A DNA stretch of 64,000 nucleotides from Nibribacter koreensis. GTDB taxonomy: Bacteria; Bacteroidota; Bacteroidia; Cytophagales; Hymenobacteraceae. The DNA is taken from contig NZ_BAABGX010000001.1 in assembly GCF_039541795.1 (NCBI RefSeq), forward strand, positions 1,364,001-1,428,000, read 5' to 3'. The notes beneath the pieces are model-generated. The model was not told the DNA's origin. It was given only the letters and a program-made list of their open reading frames with translations, and did not search any database. Below are positions 9,074 through 17,848 of the stretch, in pieces. Every line of letters begins with the position of its first letter. Position 1 is the first letter of the stretch. Made by a program: the position numbers and the translations under genes.

Positions 9074-9382
9074 TTACTTGGCTTCGTTGTAGGCGATGAT
9101 GCCGCCTAACACGTTGCGCACGTTGGTGAAGCCTTGTTGCTTGAGTATGGCTTGGGCCGTGGCCGAACGCGCGCCTGAGCGGCAATGGATCAGGATTTCC
9201 TGGTCCTTGTACTCTTCCAAATCAGAGATGCGCTCTGGCAGAGTGCCCAAGGGAATCAACTGAGAGCCAGCAATGCTCTGCTCTTCATGCTCCCAAGGCT
9301 CGCGTACGTCTAAGAGAATAGGCGTTTCATTGTTGGCCAGGCGTTGCTTTAGTTCAGCGGCGGTTATGTCAGTTACTATCAT
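9074..9382 (-). CDS. Rhodanese-like domain protein, single domain
   Basis: This 102-residue cytoplasmic protein is a single rhodanese domain. It has LLDVREPWEHE near residue 24 and the active-site loop HCRSGARS near residue 65, which carries the catalytic Cys. Such proteins move sulfane sulfur, for example from thiosulfate or persulfide donors. It starts with an ATGA overlap at the end of the upstream T9SS gene, so it is probably its co-transcribed follower. The biological partner is unclear. A second, more diverged rhodanese lies at 58518-58898. Confidence 0.88.
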   Translation of the reverse strand: MIVTDITAAELKQRLANNETPILLDVREPWEHEEQSIAGSQLIPLGTLPERISDLEEYKDQEILIHCRSGARSATAQAILKQQGFTNVRNVLGGIIAYNEAK

Positions 9383-11205
9383 AGCTGTAGAATGAGTTTA
9401 GTGGTTTTGACTTTGTCTTTGGAATAGCCTTTCAGCAAATATACGCCATTGGTTAGATGTTGTACACGTACCGGCTGACCTTGTTTTACCTGATGCAAGG
9501 TTTGTAATTTCTGCCCCGTCAAAGAATAGATTTCTACCCGCTCAAAGTTCTGGGCAAAGGTGAGCTGCCCCGCGCTTGGATTAGGATACACCCAACTTTT
9601 ACTTAATAGCTCTTCTTCCTCTAAACTGCTGGTCACTGTGCCAGATACTACCGGACGTATGAGCAAGGCACCGGTGAAATTGGTCAAGCCTTCCCAGACC
9701 GAGGTGCCATTGGTGAAGAAGATTTTTCCCTCGGCATTTTCATTCAGATCATAACCCACGTTCACGAAGGTGGACCCGTTCGGTTGACGATACCCTACAT
9801 AAAACCTCCCGTTCACTTGCTGTTGCTGCGTCAAGGCAATCTCCAGCCATTGGTTCAACCCCGAAGCGGCCGGCACAGTGAACGTCTGCTCATAGAAGGA
9901 CTGTTCAGCTGGCTTGCCGTTTGCATCGCGCCAGAGCCGCAAGGATAAAACCGTCCCCGGCGAATTGTTCCCAGTGAAGTATATCCGTACGGCATCTATC
10001 CTATCTGGCTTATTCAACTCAAACTGATAGGCAATCTGCACGGCATTGCTGGACGGAAAACTGAAGCCCGCCTCTGCCGTGCCATCATCATAGGCGTAGA
10101 AGTCCTGCAGGTGCGTCTCGCGGCGCAGCGTGTCATTGTAGAGCGTGAGCCGGTTAGGCTCCTTGGTGGTCAGGAAGAGCGTGGTCTGCAACGAGTAAGG
10201 CAAGCTCTGGCTACTTAAGAACGAAGCAGAGGGCGCGCCTTGAATGGCCAGCGTGGCATTGGCGTTGATGGGCGCACTGGCCTTCAAAAACGTGTCTACT
10301 GCCTGGGTGGTTAGATTTTTGGTTAATCCCCGCCAACTGATGGCCGCGGGCAAGGCGCTCAGGTTTCTGATGGTGGAGCCTAATTCGGTTCTGGTCTCCC
10401 CTGCCGGGTTCACCAAGAATTGCCAGATGGGCATGGCCGTATAGCGCCTCAGCAACGAAGGCATCTGCTGCGTCAACGCCACGTCCAGGTTACTCAAATC
10501 GCCGTTGCGGCGGCTCTGGTTTAGTTGCACATAGTCCAGGTGCCAGACATCGCGCAAGCCGCCTTGACTACCGCTGCTCACCCACCTGAACTGGAATCCG
10601 TCAAAGAAGTAAGCTGGTTCCTTAATGGCCTGCATGACTGCAGCAAAGTCAGTGCTACGCCCGTTGCCTTTCTGCGTCCAGACGGTGGCCCAGGTGCCGT
10701 TGGCTTGCTTGAATTCCAATTGCAGAGAATAGAGCGTACCACTGGAGAAATTAGGCGCATCCAGAAAGCCACCCGCCTGCCAGAAGAAACTCAGATATAA
10801 TGAATCTTTAGGAGCTAGCTTGCCTAAGTAAAGTGGTTTGGAAATGAGCGTGTCCGTGGGGCCTACGGCATTGGTGCCCCCGTAGGATTGGCCGTCGGCT
10901 TTAAGTCCGTCAAAGGTGGCGGAGAAGATGGTGGGCGCGTTCTTCGCGTATCGGTTGGTGACGGCCACGCCGCCGCGGTTTACCCAGCGGGCGGGGTCTG
11001 GCTCACCTTCGCCTTTGGAGAAATCGTCAAAGAACGGCAATGCAAGCGTGTCACCTGAGGCCAAAGGCAGCGGGATGGCTCCTGCCCCGCCCTTACTAGG
11101 AGGACTTGAAACAAGCGAGGACTGTTGCGTGAGGGGAGATAAAATCTGTGCCTGGGCTTGCCACCCTAAACACAATCCCACCACAAGCATCAGTCCTCTA
11201 CGCAT
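9379..11205 (-). CDS. Secreted protein with type IX secretion C-terminal sorting domain
   Basis: The 608-residue protein starts with a signal peptide (MRRGLMLVVGLCLGWQAQAQ). It ends with a type A sorting domain: WVYPNPSAGQLTF near residue 536, then VEIYSLTGQKLQTL and NGVYLLKGYSKDKV. The middle part looks beta-rich: FFWQAGGFLD and DVWHLDYVQLNQ near residues 138 and 222 recall a jelly-roll or MAM/immunoglobulin-like fold, but I find no catalytic motif. It is expected to cross the inner membrane by Sec and be released or anchored by the T9SS. The function is otherwise unknown. The rhodanese gene overlaps its stop. Confidence 0.8.
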   Translation of the reverse strand: MRRGLMLVVGLCLGWQAQAQILSPLTQQSSLVSSPPSKGGAGAIPLPLASGDTLALPFFDDFSKGEGEPDPARWVNRGGVAVTNRYAKNAPTIFSATFDGLKADGQSYGGTNAVGPTDTLISKPLYLGKLAPKDSLYLSFFWQAGGFLDAPNFSSGTLYSLQLEFKQANGTWATVWTQKGNGRSTDFAAVMQAIKEPAYFFDGFQFRWVSSGSQGGLRDVWHLDYVQLNQSRRNGDLSNLDVALTQQMPSLLRRYTAMPIWQFLVNPAGETRTELGSTIRNLSALPAAISWRGLTKNLTTQAVDTFLKASAPINANATLAIQGAPSASFLSSQSLPYSLQTTLFLTTKEPNRLTLYNDTLRRETHLQDFYAYDDGTAEAGFSFPSSNAVQIAYQFELNKPDRIDAVRIYFTGNNSPGTVLSLRLWRDANGKPAEQSFYEQTFTVPAASGLNQWLEIALTQQQQVNGRFYVGYRQPNGSTFVNVGYDLNENAEGKIFFTNGTSVWEGLTNFTGALLIRPVVSGTVTSSLEEEELLSKSWVYPNPSAGQLTFAQNFERVEIYSLTGQKLQTLHQVKQGQPVRVQHLTNGVYLLKGYSKDKVKTTKLILQL

Positions 11206-11400
11206 AGGTTTCTTTAAGTATGTCTGCTTTCTCTAACGCTTTGGTAATAGACCTTATTTTGCCAACAAGTTTGTTAGCGTTTTAGAATCTGGATTGTTGG
11301 TGATAACACCAACAATGGCGGCGGTAAATACTCAGATTACTATGATATAATCCTCTACAACACCGTCATTTCCAGCCTAATACTTTCTGAGTCAACTATT

Positions 11401-11438
11401 CGTTTTTGGCCTATTTTCCAGAAAACAAGCCAAAAACG
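11401..11438. repeat. 38-nt palindromic repeat with two arm mismatches
   Basis: The arms read CGTTTTTGGCCTATTTTC and GAAAACAAGCCAAAAACG, giving two non-Watson-Crick positions. It lies in a gap between co-directional minus-strand genes, downstream of the PASTA gene. Confidence 0.85.
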
Positions 11439-11450
11439 GGAAACGCAAAA

Positions 11451-11484
11451 GTCTTGTATCTTATGTCTTGCGTCTTGTGTCTAC
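11451..11484. repeat. Heptamer-periodic GTCTTGT tract
   Basis: Degenerate repeats of GTCTTGT/TATCTTA/TGCGTCT lie directly beside the 3' end of the PASTA gene. Nearly the same wording recurs at 63543-63574 and, inverted, at 62930-62960. Confidence 0.6.
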
Positions 11485-12272
11485 TACTGCACTGGCGCTA
11501 CCGGTTGCGGACCAGCTACCCAGAGGTCAATCAGTTGGCCAGTTCTAATCATGGCGCCTTCGCCGGGTACAGGGCGTTGCTTCAATACGGTGCCGTCTGG
11601 TTCTCCGTTAGGGGCTGCCATGTAAATAACGGTTCCCATCTGCAGGTTCTGACCGGTTATCAGGATTGTTGCTTCGTCTAGTGGCATACCTAATAAGTCA
11701 GGTACTTCCAGTTCTTCGTTGCCCAGGCCGTTTCCTACTTCCAGGTCCACGCGGGAGCCTTTGGCCACGGGCTCGCCGGGCTTAATCTCGCGGCCGTTCA
11801 CAAACTGCTTCAAGACGGCGTTTTCAGCCAAGTCTGGCACGTATTTGATTTCGCCCAGAAGCAAGTCATAGCTTTTCAGAATCATCTCCGCGTTCTTCAC
11901 CGAGCCGTCAATCAGCTTGGGCATTTTGATGAGTGGCGGGTTCTTCATGTTGATGCTGATGTAAATCTTGCGGCCCGACTTCACTTTCTCGCCCGGCTTG
12001 GGGTCTTGAGTCACCACCGAGAACGGGGCCACGCCCTGCTGGTAAGTTGAGTCGCTCACAAAATAGCGCAGGTCTTTGTCGCCCAAGAAATCTTCCAGCT
12101 CGTCAACGGTCATGCCCGTGATTTTAGGCACAGTGATGGTGTCGCCGTGGTTGGTGGTGCTGGGCAGGTACACAAAGAAAAACAAGAACAACAGCAACAG
12201 CACCAACACCAACATGATGAACAGGTGCTTCACTAGATCGCCCGCGGTCTGGGCTTTGAGGAAATTAGCCAT
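11484..12272 (-). CDS. Membrane-anchored PASTA domain protein
   Basis: This 262-residue protein has a short cytoplasmic N-terminus and one transmembrane segment of Leu, Val and Phe at about residues 16-36. Three PASTA modules follow, with cores VPKITGMTVDELEDFL near residue 48, MPKLIDGSVKNAE near residue 120 and VPDLLGMPLDEAT near residue 193. PASTA modules bind peptidoglycan or lipid II fragments in kinases and penicillin-binding proteins, but no kinase or transpeptidase domain is attached here. The ATG follows the ligase stop with no gap (TAGATGG). That genetic coupling to a D-Ala-D-Ala ligase supports a role in sensing or organising cell-wall synthesis. Confidence 0.88.
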   Translation of the reverse strand: MANFLKAQTAGDLVKHLFIMLVLVLLLLFLFFFVYLPSTTNHGDTITVPKITGMTVDELEDFLGDKDLRYFVSDSTYQQGVAPFSVVTQDPKPGEKVKSGRKIYISINMKNPPLIKMPKLIDGSVKNAEMILKSYDLLLGEIKYVPDLAENAVLKQFVNGREIKPGEPVAKGSRVDLEVGNGLGNEELEVPDLLGMPLDEATILITGQNLQMGTVIYMAAPNGEPDGTVLKQRPVPGEGAMIRTGQLIDLWVAGPQPVAPVQ

Positions 12273-14972
12273 CTAAGAGATTACTTTTTTGGTTCGCTCC
12301 ATGCCAAACTGCAGGATGCGGTCAATGAAATCATAAGGTTTATAGCCGTTGATAGCGGTCTGGTGGAAGATGCACGTGGCCGGCGTCATACCTGGCAGGG
12401 AGTTCACCTCAATGATGATGGTCTCCACGCTGTTGTCTGGGTGCACACGCACAAAGGCATCTATACGGGCGTAGCCTTCAATTCTAAGAATCTCGGCTAC
12501 CCGCTTCAAGTCCTGTTTCACCTGGTCAGAAATGCGCTGACGCTCTTTCTGGTCTCTGGCATAACGCGCCGGGGTGATGTTTTGACCTTCGCCGGCCAGG
12601 AATTTTTCTTCCAGGCTCAACACCTCCCCTTCGGCCAGGGCCTCAGAAGCCTCAAACACCTCATACTGCACGCGTCCGTCTGGGCCGTAACTGGTCAACA
12701 GACCGCCGGTAATTTCCAGGAAATGCTTCGCGCCTTCTCTGGAGATGAGGTTCTCAATTAAGAAATAGCCTTTCATGGGCACTTCTTCCTTGAAGCTCAA
12801 GTTCAGCACCCGCGCCGGGCTTTCCGGAATCTCCACGTTGCTCCGAAATATGAGCTCGGCAAAGGCTTCCAGCTCTTCTCTGGTCTTTATTTTCTTCACC
12901 GCCGATGAACAGCCATCATCTGCGGGCTTGGCAATAAACGGATACCGGAAGCTTTGCTCAATCTGGTTGAAGAAGGCTTCTGGATTCTCCTGGTAATCCT
13001 TCTTGAAGGCCAGCATGTGGTCTGCCACCGGCACGCCGTTCTGACGAAGAATCTTGTTGGTCTCAAACTTATTGATGGTCACCTGGCTAGACTGAATCCC
13101 AGACCCGTTGTATGGGATATGGAATTTCTCAAGCTCAGACTGCAACACGCCATCCTCGCCGGGTCTGCCGTGCAAGGCAATGAACACCGCATCTACCAGA
13201 CCGGCCAACTGCTCATAGGTCAGGCGCTGGGGTTTCTTTAAGGTATTGCCGGCGTACAGGCTAGTAATGCTAGAGGCAGACTCGGCTATCTGGGCCAGAA
13301 CTTGGTGCGCAGGCACGCCCGCCTCAGAGGCATCAATCTTTTCCTTAATGTCATCGGCGTTGTCCTTCAACATAATGTTGATAGGAATCTGGTACAGCTG
13401 GTGCGTCTGGTCATCACCGGTCAAGAAAATGGGAATGGGCTCATACTTGGTAGACGAAGACAGCTTCTCATAGATGTTACGACCACTCTCCACAGAGATA
13501 TGTCGCTCACTGGAGTAACCGCCCATAATCACGCCCACGCGCAGTTTGTCATGGCGGTGCGCGCGCTCATCATGCATCTGCTTCTCCAGACCTTGCAAGG
13601 TACGCGTCAAGGCGGCCGTGTTTTTACCCGACTTAATACGCTCTGCTAGAGATGTTCTGATGATGTAAGTCAGGAACTGAGACGGATTCAAACCAATCTC
13701 GGCGGCCTGGTGGAAGAAGAAGGAAGACGGCAACATACCTGAGGTAGTGTTGGGGTCGTTCAGGAAAATCTCGCCAGACTCTGTGATAAAGCCGTCCAGA
13801 CGCGCATAGACGTTAAAGCCTAGGCTGGTGTAGAGGCGCTCGCATTGTTGGCGTATCTCCTGTATCTGCTCAGTAGGCAAATCTATAGGCGTAATCTTCC
13901 GGCTTAAACCCGGCAAATATTTAGAGCGGTAGTCAAACACCTCTCCGCCTTTTCTAATCTCAGTGGGCGGAAGTGCGATTGGTTTCCCGGTTTGGTCTTG
14001 TACCACAATGCAGGAGAACTCACGGCCGTTGATGAAGGCTTCAATGAGCACCTGCGTTTCGCTCTCCACATTGGTGAGGGTAAGCGATTCTGGGCCGTTT
14101 TCTGTAAAATAGCCTGAAAGTAAGCTCAGCAGTTCCTCAGGGGCATAGATGAGTTCACCGGTTTCGGTTTGCACCGGCAGGCCTATGCCCTCTCTAATAT
14201 CTGTGAGCGTTTTCACGAAGTTCAGTTGCTGGGCTTCAGACTTGCTCAGCCAATCCTGTTTCTGGATGGTGAGCGAGAACAGGCTACGCGCAATGGCTTC
14301 TTCAAACAGCTGCAGGTTTTTCTCTTTGATGATAGACACGCCAATGGAAGAACCCTGGTGCGGGGCTTTCATCACCAAGGGCAAGCCCAAGTCTGCCACC
14401 AGGCTATCTAGCAACGCGGCTTTGTCCTGGGTGGCATGCCACTCGGTCTGTGACAGAATACGGTAATCTGGCGTCGCGAAGCCGTGCTGTTTCAACAGGG
14501 CTTTCTGGGCAATCTTGTCAATACCAATGGCCGACGGCAGAATACCAGAACCCGAATATGGGATGCCGTACCACTCCAGCAAGCCCTGGATGCTTCCGTC
14601 CTCGCCGTAGGGGCCGTGCAGGGTCAGGAACGCGAAGTCAAACAGCTCTTTAAACTGGTGCGGATGAATGCGCTGGCCTACCCTATTGGCGATGTCGTTG
14701 ATTTCTTCCTCAGACAGCTGGCCCAAAGACTCCAGGTACATCTGCAAGCCGTGCTCAGTGGCCGGAACCACTTCTACCGGCGGATAAAAATCACGGATGG
14801 TGCCTTTGTAGATGAAGTTCCAATCCAGCAAAATGAAGTTCCCCAGGCTGTCGGCGAACACCGGAACGGCCTCAAACAGGGACTTATCTAAGTTATCGTA
14901 GACGGTGCGACCGCCGGCGAAAGAGATTTCGCGCTCCCGGGACGGGCCACCAAAGATGATTCCAATTTTCAT
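12273..14972 (-). CDS. Fused tandem D-alanine--D-alanine ligase (two Ddl modules)
   Basis: At 899 residues this is about twice the usual Ddl length, and it contains two full ATP-grasp Ddl modules in one frame. Module 1 (about 1-440) has FGGPSREREIS, LHGPYGEDGSIQ, PYSGSGILPSAIGIDK and KAPHQGSSIGVS. Its metal-binding segment reads LNDPNTTSGMLPSS, where the usual Glu is Asp and the NTLPG loop is altered. Module 2 (about 475-899) has MGGYSSERHIS, LHGRPGEDGVLQ, PYNGSGIQSSQVTINK and a near-normal IIEVNSLPGMTP. Its ATP loop is diverged (KPADDGCSSAVKK). The enzyme should make D-Ala-D-Ala for peptidoglycan in the cytoplasm. One module may be catalytic and the other specialised. The PASTA gene follows immediately. 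Confidence 0.88.
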   Translation of the reverse strand: MKIGIIFGGPSREREISFAGGRTVYDNLDKSLFEAVPVFADSLGNFILLDWNFIYKGTIRDFYPPVEVVPATEHGLQMYLESLGQLSEEEINDIANRVGQRIHPHQFKELFDFAFLTLHGPYGEDGSIQGLLEWYGIPYSGSGILPSAIGIDKIAQKALLKQHGFATPDYRILSQTEWHATQDKAALLDSLVADLGLPLVMKAPHQGSSIGVSIIKEKNLQLFEEAIARSLFSLTIQKQDWLSKSEAQQLNFVKTLTDIREGIGLPVQTETGELIYAPEELLSLLSGYFTENGPESLTLTNVESETQVLIEAFINGREFSCIVVQDQTGKPIALPPTEIRKGGEVFDYRSKYLPGLSRKITPIDLPTEQIQEIRQQCERLYTSLGFNVYARLDGFITESGEIFLNDPNTTSGMLPSSFFFHQAAEIGLNPSQFLTYIIRTSLAERIKSGKNTAALTRTLQGLEKQMHDERAHRHDKLRVGVIMGGYSSERHISVESGRNIYEKLSSSTKYEPIPIFLTGDDQTHQLYQIPINIMLKDNADDIKEKIDASEAGVPAHQVLAQIAESASSITSLYAGNTLKKPQRLTYEQLAGLVDAVFIALHGRPGEDGVLQSELEKFHIPYNGSGIQSSQVTINKFETNKILRQNGVPVADHMLAFKKDYQENPEAFFNQIEQSFRYPFIAKPADDGCSSAVKKIKTREELEAFAELIFRSNVEIPESPARVLNLSFKEEVPMKGYFLIENLISREGAKHFLEITGGLLTSYGPDGRVQYEVFEASEALAEGEVLSLEEKFLAGEGQNITPARYARDQKERQRISDQVKQDLKRVAEILRIEGYARIDAFVRVHPDNSVETIIIEVNSLPGMTPATCIFHQTAINGYKPYDFIDRILQFGMERTKKVIS

Positions 14973-15266
14973 TAAGGCAAAGATACTGGTTTTTGCGTGT
15001 TTGGCGCTAGTGGTAGAGAATGGTTCTTTGCAGGAAACGGGAATAGATTGGCTGGGTTAGCAAAGAAGCGTTTTTGGCCTGTTTTGGGGGAAGTAGGGCA
15101 AAAACGACTGGAGGTCAAAAATAGTCCAGTTTATATATAGTATATTAGTCAGTCAAGTTCCGTTTATCCAACCCACGTTAGTCGGGTAAACGGATGTTTT
15201 ACTATAAGTATATTACTAATAAGCCGAATAACTCCGTTTAGCAGATAGTTGGCACACATATAGATT
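14973..15266. other. Divergent gap with a decayed palindrome and an imperfect hairpin
   Basis: The gap upstream of the ligase operon holds a decayed palindromic repeat (15069-15106) and an imperfect hairpin in which CCGTTTA at 15160-15166 pairs with TAAACGG at 15187-15193. A GTTGGC word at 15248-15253 precedes the first cassette-like gene. The right half is AT-rich. No gene is visible. Confidence 0.55.
15069..15106. repeat. Decayed copy of the 38-nt palindromic repeat, in a divergent gap
   Basis: The left arm is intact (CGTTTTTGGCCTGTTTTG) but the right arm reads GAAGTAGGGCAAAAACG, so several inner pairs are lost. It lies between divergent genes. Confidence 0.75.
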
Positions 15267-15773
15267 ATGAAAAAGTATCTGTTTCTGTTGTTGATTTTCA
15301 TTTCTGCGTCTTGCAATCCAGAAACAAAAACTGAATCGACAATTTCTGAAACTGTTGTGCTTAACCCTTTTAAGCTTATAATTAAAAAATACGACTTTGC
15401 TGCGGCTTATCAGCTTCAATATTTGGTTACGGAAAAAGAACTTAGGATAACCTTCATAAGTGAAGTTGAAGGTGAGAAAGATTCGATACTCTTTGCTAAA
15501 CATCTCAAGACTACTCCAGATCTTAAAAAACTTTCTGAATTGAATCTGGACAGTCTAAAGGATTACTACCAGAACCCTTGCATAGATGATGGAAATCAAA
15601 TATTGGTATATCTTGCTAAAGAGGATAAAAAGAAATCAGTCCATTTAAGTAATTATTACCACCCAGAAATAAGCCCTGTCATTGACTTAATGAACAGAAT
15701 CGTTCCTGAAAAGTACAGGATTTACCATGACAAAGAAAAATTACTAAAATGGCTACAAGAATGTAACGGTTAA
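15267..15773 (+). CDS. Hypothetical lipoprotein in the cassette-like region
   Basis: This 168-residue protein begins MKKYLFLLLIFISASC, a lipoprotein signal with the Cys near residue 16. The rest is charged and Lys-rich, without a motif I recognise; a segment around EEKLRITFISEVEGE-like residues suggests an alpha/beta fold only weakly. It is AT-rich compared with the flanking ligase gene. It lies between a GTTGGC word upstream and an attC-like region downstream, so it may be a gene cassette. The function is unknown. Confidence 0.65.
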   Translation: MKKYLFLLLIFISASCNPETKTESTISETVVLNPFKLIIKKYDFAAAYQLQYLVTEKELRITFISEVEGEKDSILFAKHLKTTPDLKKLSELNLDSLKDYYQNPCIDDGNQILVYLAKEDKKKSVHLSNYYHPEISPVIDLMNRIVPEKYRIYHDKEKLLKWLQECNG

Positions 15774-15791
15774 GCGTAAAAAAATACGTGT

Positions 15792-15858
15792 GCCAACAAT
15801 GTGCAAACATCATGCTTCGGCCGACGGCCTCGCACGTTGTTTGTACTAGGCCGTTAGC
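15792..15858 (+). repeat. attC-like inverted repeat between cassette-like genes
   Basis: GCCAAC (15792-15797) and GTTAGC (15853-15858) bound the element. Directly inside lie AATGTGC and GCACGTT, which pair with one wobble. The centre holds a GC-rich hairpin (GGCCGACGGCC). This resembles the R''-L''...L'-R' layout of integron attC sites, but the spacers are unequal and the core words do not match the standard consensus exactly. No integrase is visible. Confidence 0.4.
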
Positions 15859-15872
15859 GGTAAGGATAAATA

Positions 15873-16406
15873 ATGGACTTCACTACTATAGAATATTTAA
15901 AGACTGGAACTCCAAAGCAACAGGAAGCATATAAAGTGCTCACCCATTATTCTATAATAGAATATTTGCAACCGTTTTCTCCCATTTTGGCAGGGACAAT
16001 CCCGATAGATATTGATATAGAAAACAGTGACTTAGACATCATTTGTTATTGGCACCATTCCGACGAATTCAAGGTTACCTTATCTAAAAGTTTCAACAGG
16101 TATAAAGACTTTCGAATAGTTGATAAAATGGTGCGTGAGCAACGTACCGTAATCGCTACCTTTAAAGTTGAAAACTTTGAGATTGAGATATTCGGACAGA
16201 ATACGCCTTCGCAAGAGCAGTATGCTTACAGACACATGGTCATAGAAAACCATCTTCTTCTTTCCAGAGGAGACCAGTTCAGGCAAACCATTAGGGACCT
16301 TAAAGTTCAAGGATTTAAAACGGAACCAGCTTTTGCTCAAGCTTTAGGATTGCAGGGAGACCCATATCTTGAACTTCTAAAAGAAGAAGAAAAATTAAAA
16401 CCCTAA
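15873..16406 (+). CDS. DUF4269 family protein (nucleotidyltransferase-like)
   Basis: This 177-residue protein belongs to DUF4269. The segment LAGTIPIDIDIENSDLDIICY near residue 38 has the G-T ... S-D-L-D-I pattern of nucleotidyltransferase-fold proteins, and a further conserved segment FEIEIFGQNTPSQEQ lies near residue 107. The family is scattered in accessory regions and its substrate is unknown; it may be a minimal nucleotidyltransferase. The gene is flanked by attC-like elements on both sides, and its stop TAA falls inside the CCTAAC core of the downstream one, as is typical of integron cassettes. Confidence 0.8.
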   Translation: MDFTTIEYLKTGTPKQQEAYKVLTHYSIIEYLQPFSPILAGTIPIDIDIENSDLDIICYWHHSDEFKVTLSKSFNRYKDFRIVDKMVREQRTVIATFKVENFEIEIFGQNTPSQEQYAYRHMVIENHLLLSRGDQFRQTIRDLKVQGFKTEPAFAQALGLQGDPYLELLKEEEKLKP

Positions 16407-16454
16407 CAGTCAACAAAAGCTAAAAAGCATTAAAACGCTTTTAGCAGAGGCGTT
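16399..16454 (+). repeat. attC-like inverted repeat downstream of the DUF4269 gene
   Basis: CCTAAC (16399-16404, containing the upstream stop codon) and GTTGGC (16449-16454) bound a hairpin. Inside, GCTAAAAAGC pairs with GCTTTTAGC, leaving one extra A, reminiscent of the extrahelical bases of attC. This is tentative. Confidence 0.4.
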
Positions 16455-16517
16455 GGCGGTCATTGAGAGCTACACTCAAACCGACAATAGATAAAAAGCC
16501 TCGATGACAATTGAACA

Positions 16518-17639
16518 ATGAAAAAATATTTCTCACCAACGCAGGTTTTTACTTTTCTTACAATCATAGTTTTTTGCTCCGCCTGCAACGGACAAATCAA
16601 AAAAGAGGTCCCAAGAGAAAAGGCAAGTGAATCAACTCTATCAGCTAGTGTCCATCCAAAACTTATTAAGACCATAGGCAACCCCAGGTATGGCAACGTT
16701 CAATGTAGTTTGCAAGACAAAGCCGGGAACCTTTGGTTCGGGACTACACAGAACGGGCTTTACAGATATGATGGAAAATCGTTTACCCAGTTTTTAGTGG
16801 CTGATGGGCTAAGCAGTAATGATATTTCTTCCCTTTTGGAAGATAAAGACGATAACATCTGGATAGGCACTAAAGCGGGACTTTGTCTTTACGACGGTAA
16901 GACATTTACCAAAATCCAGATTCCTTTACCCAAAAACCTGCCTCCCAACAAGAACCCCTACTATAACGACTCGCATCGGGTGACCAGTATGATGCAAGCG
17001 AAAAGCGGAAAACTGTGGTTCGTGACAATAGACGGCGTGTATGTCTACGATGGCAAAACCTTTACTCTGTTTATAATTGATGAGGGCGCAAATGGCTTTT
17101 TGACCAGTAACGATAAGGTTGAACAGATTTTTGAAGATAAGGCAGGTAACATCTGGTTTGGCGGACGAACCAACGAAGGGGTGTACCGGTACGATGGCAA
17201 ATCTGTAACCAACCTCAAACTAACTGAATTATTTCAAAATGGGCCAATGCCAAAGGCGCATAGTTGGGGCTGGCCGCAAGTGCAAGACAAAAACGGAAAT
17301 ATTTGGTTTAGCAATTGGGGTGGGGCCTACCGGTATGACGGCAAATCATTTACAAGTTTTTCAGAAAAAGATGGCATGCCCGGCGAAGTAACTCGAATTG
17401 TAGAAGACAGAAAGGGGAACCTATGGTTTGGCGGAGCGGATGGACTAAGCCGTTACGACGGTAAAACCTTCACTCGTTTTACAACAAAAGATGGCCTAGC
17501 CAATCCTTGGGTTTGGTCAATCCTGGAGGACAAAACCGGAAACCTTTGGGTGGGTACGAGAGAAACCGGCCTTTACCTTTTCGATGGAGAAACATTTATT
17601 ACCTATTCGGAATATAAGCCCAAGCCTGCAACGGAGTAA
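16518..17639 (+). CDS. Lipoprotein with two-component-regulator propeller repeats
   Basis: This 373-residue protein has a lipoprotein signal (FLTIIVFCSAC, Cys near residue 23). It has about seven repeats of the form GNLWFGT...GLYRYDGKSFTQF, spaced roughly 40-50 residues apart: for example NIWIGTKAGLCLYDGKTF, KLWFVTIDGVYVYDGKTF and NLWFGGADGLSRYDGKTF. These are the Reg_prop blades found in periplasmic sensor regions of hybrid two-component proteins, here without kinase, membrane helix or DNA-binding domain. It is probably a stand-alone beta-propeller at the membrane surface; the ligand is unknown. It lies in the cassette-like stretch. Confidence 0.85.
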   Translation: MKKYFSPTQVFTFLTIIVFCSACNGQIKKEVPREKASESTLSASVHPKLIKTIGNPRYGNVQCSLQDKAGNLWFGTTQNGLYRYDGKSFTQFLVADGLSSNDISSLLEDKDDNIWIGTKAGLCLYDGKTFTKIQIPLPKNLPPNKNPYYNDSHRVTSMMQAKSGKLWFVTIDGVYVYDGKTFTLFIIDEGANGFLTSNDKVEQIFEDKAGNIWFGGRTNEGVYRYDGKSVTNLKLTELFQNGPMPKAHSWGWPQVQDKNGNIWFSNWGGAYRYDGKSFTSFSEKDGMPGEVTRIVEDRKGNLWFGGADGLSRYDGKTFTRFTTKDGLANPWVWSILEDKTGNLWVGTRETGLYLFDGETFITYSEYKPKPATE

Positions 17640-17848
17640 CAAACAGAATCTCAAACAACAGGCAGAAGCGAGTTAAAAGCAAAGAACCGCTAGTAAAGTA
17701 TTACCAAAAGCGAGTCTGACGCAAAGCTATGGGGCTAACGAAGGTAATTCAATATTGATAATTCTATTAACCGTTAACTTGGCTGACACCCGTCGCTTTT
17801 ACAATGCCGTTTCGCCATATACATTACAGTCATTTTTAAGGTTTTATA

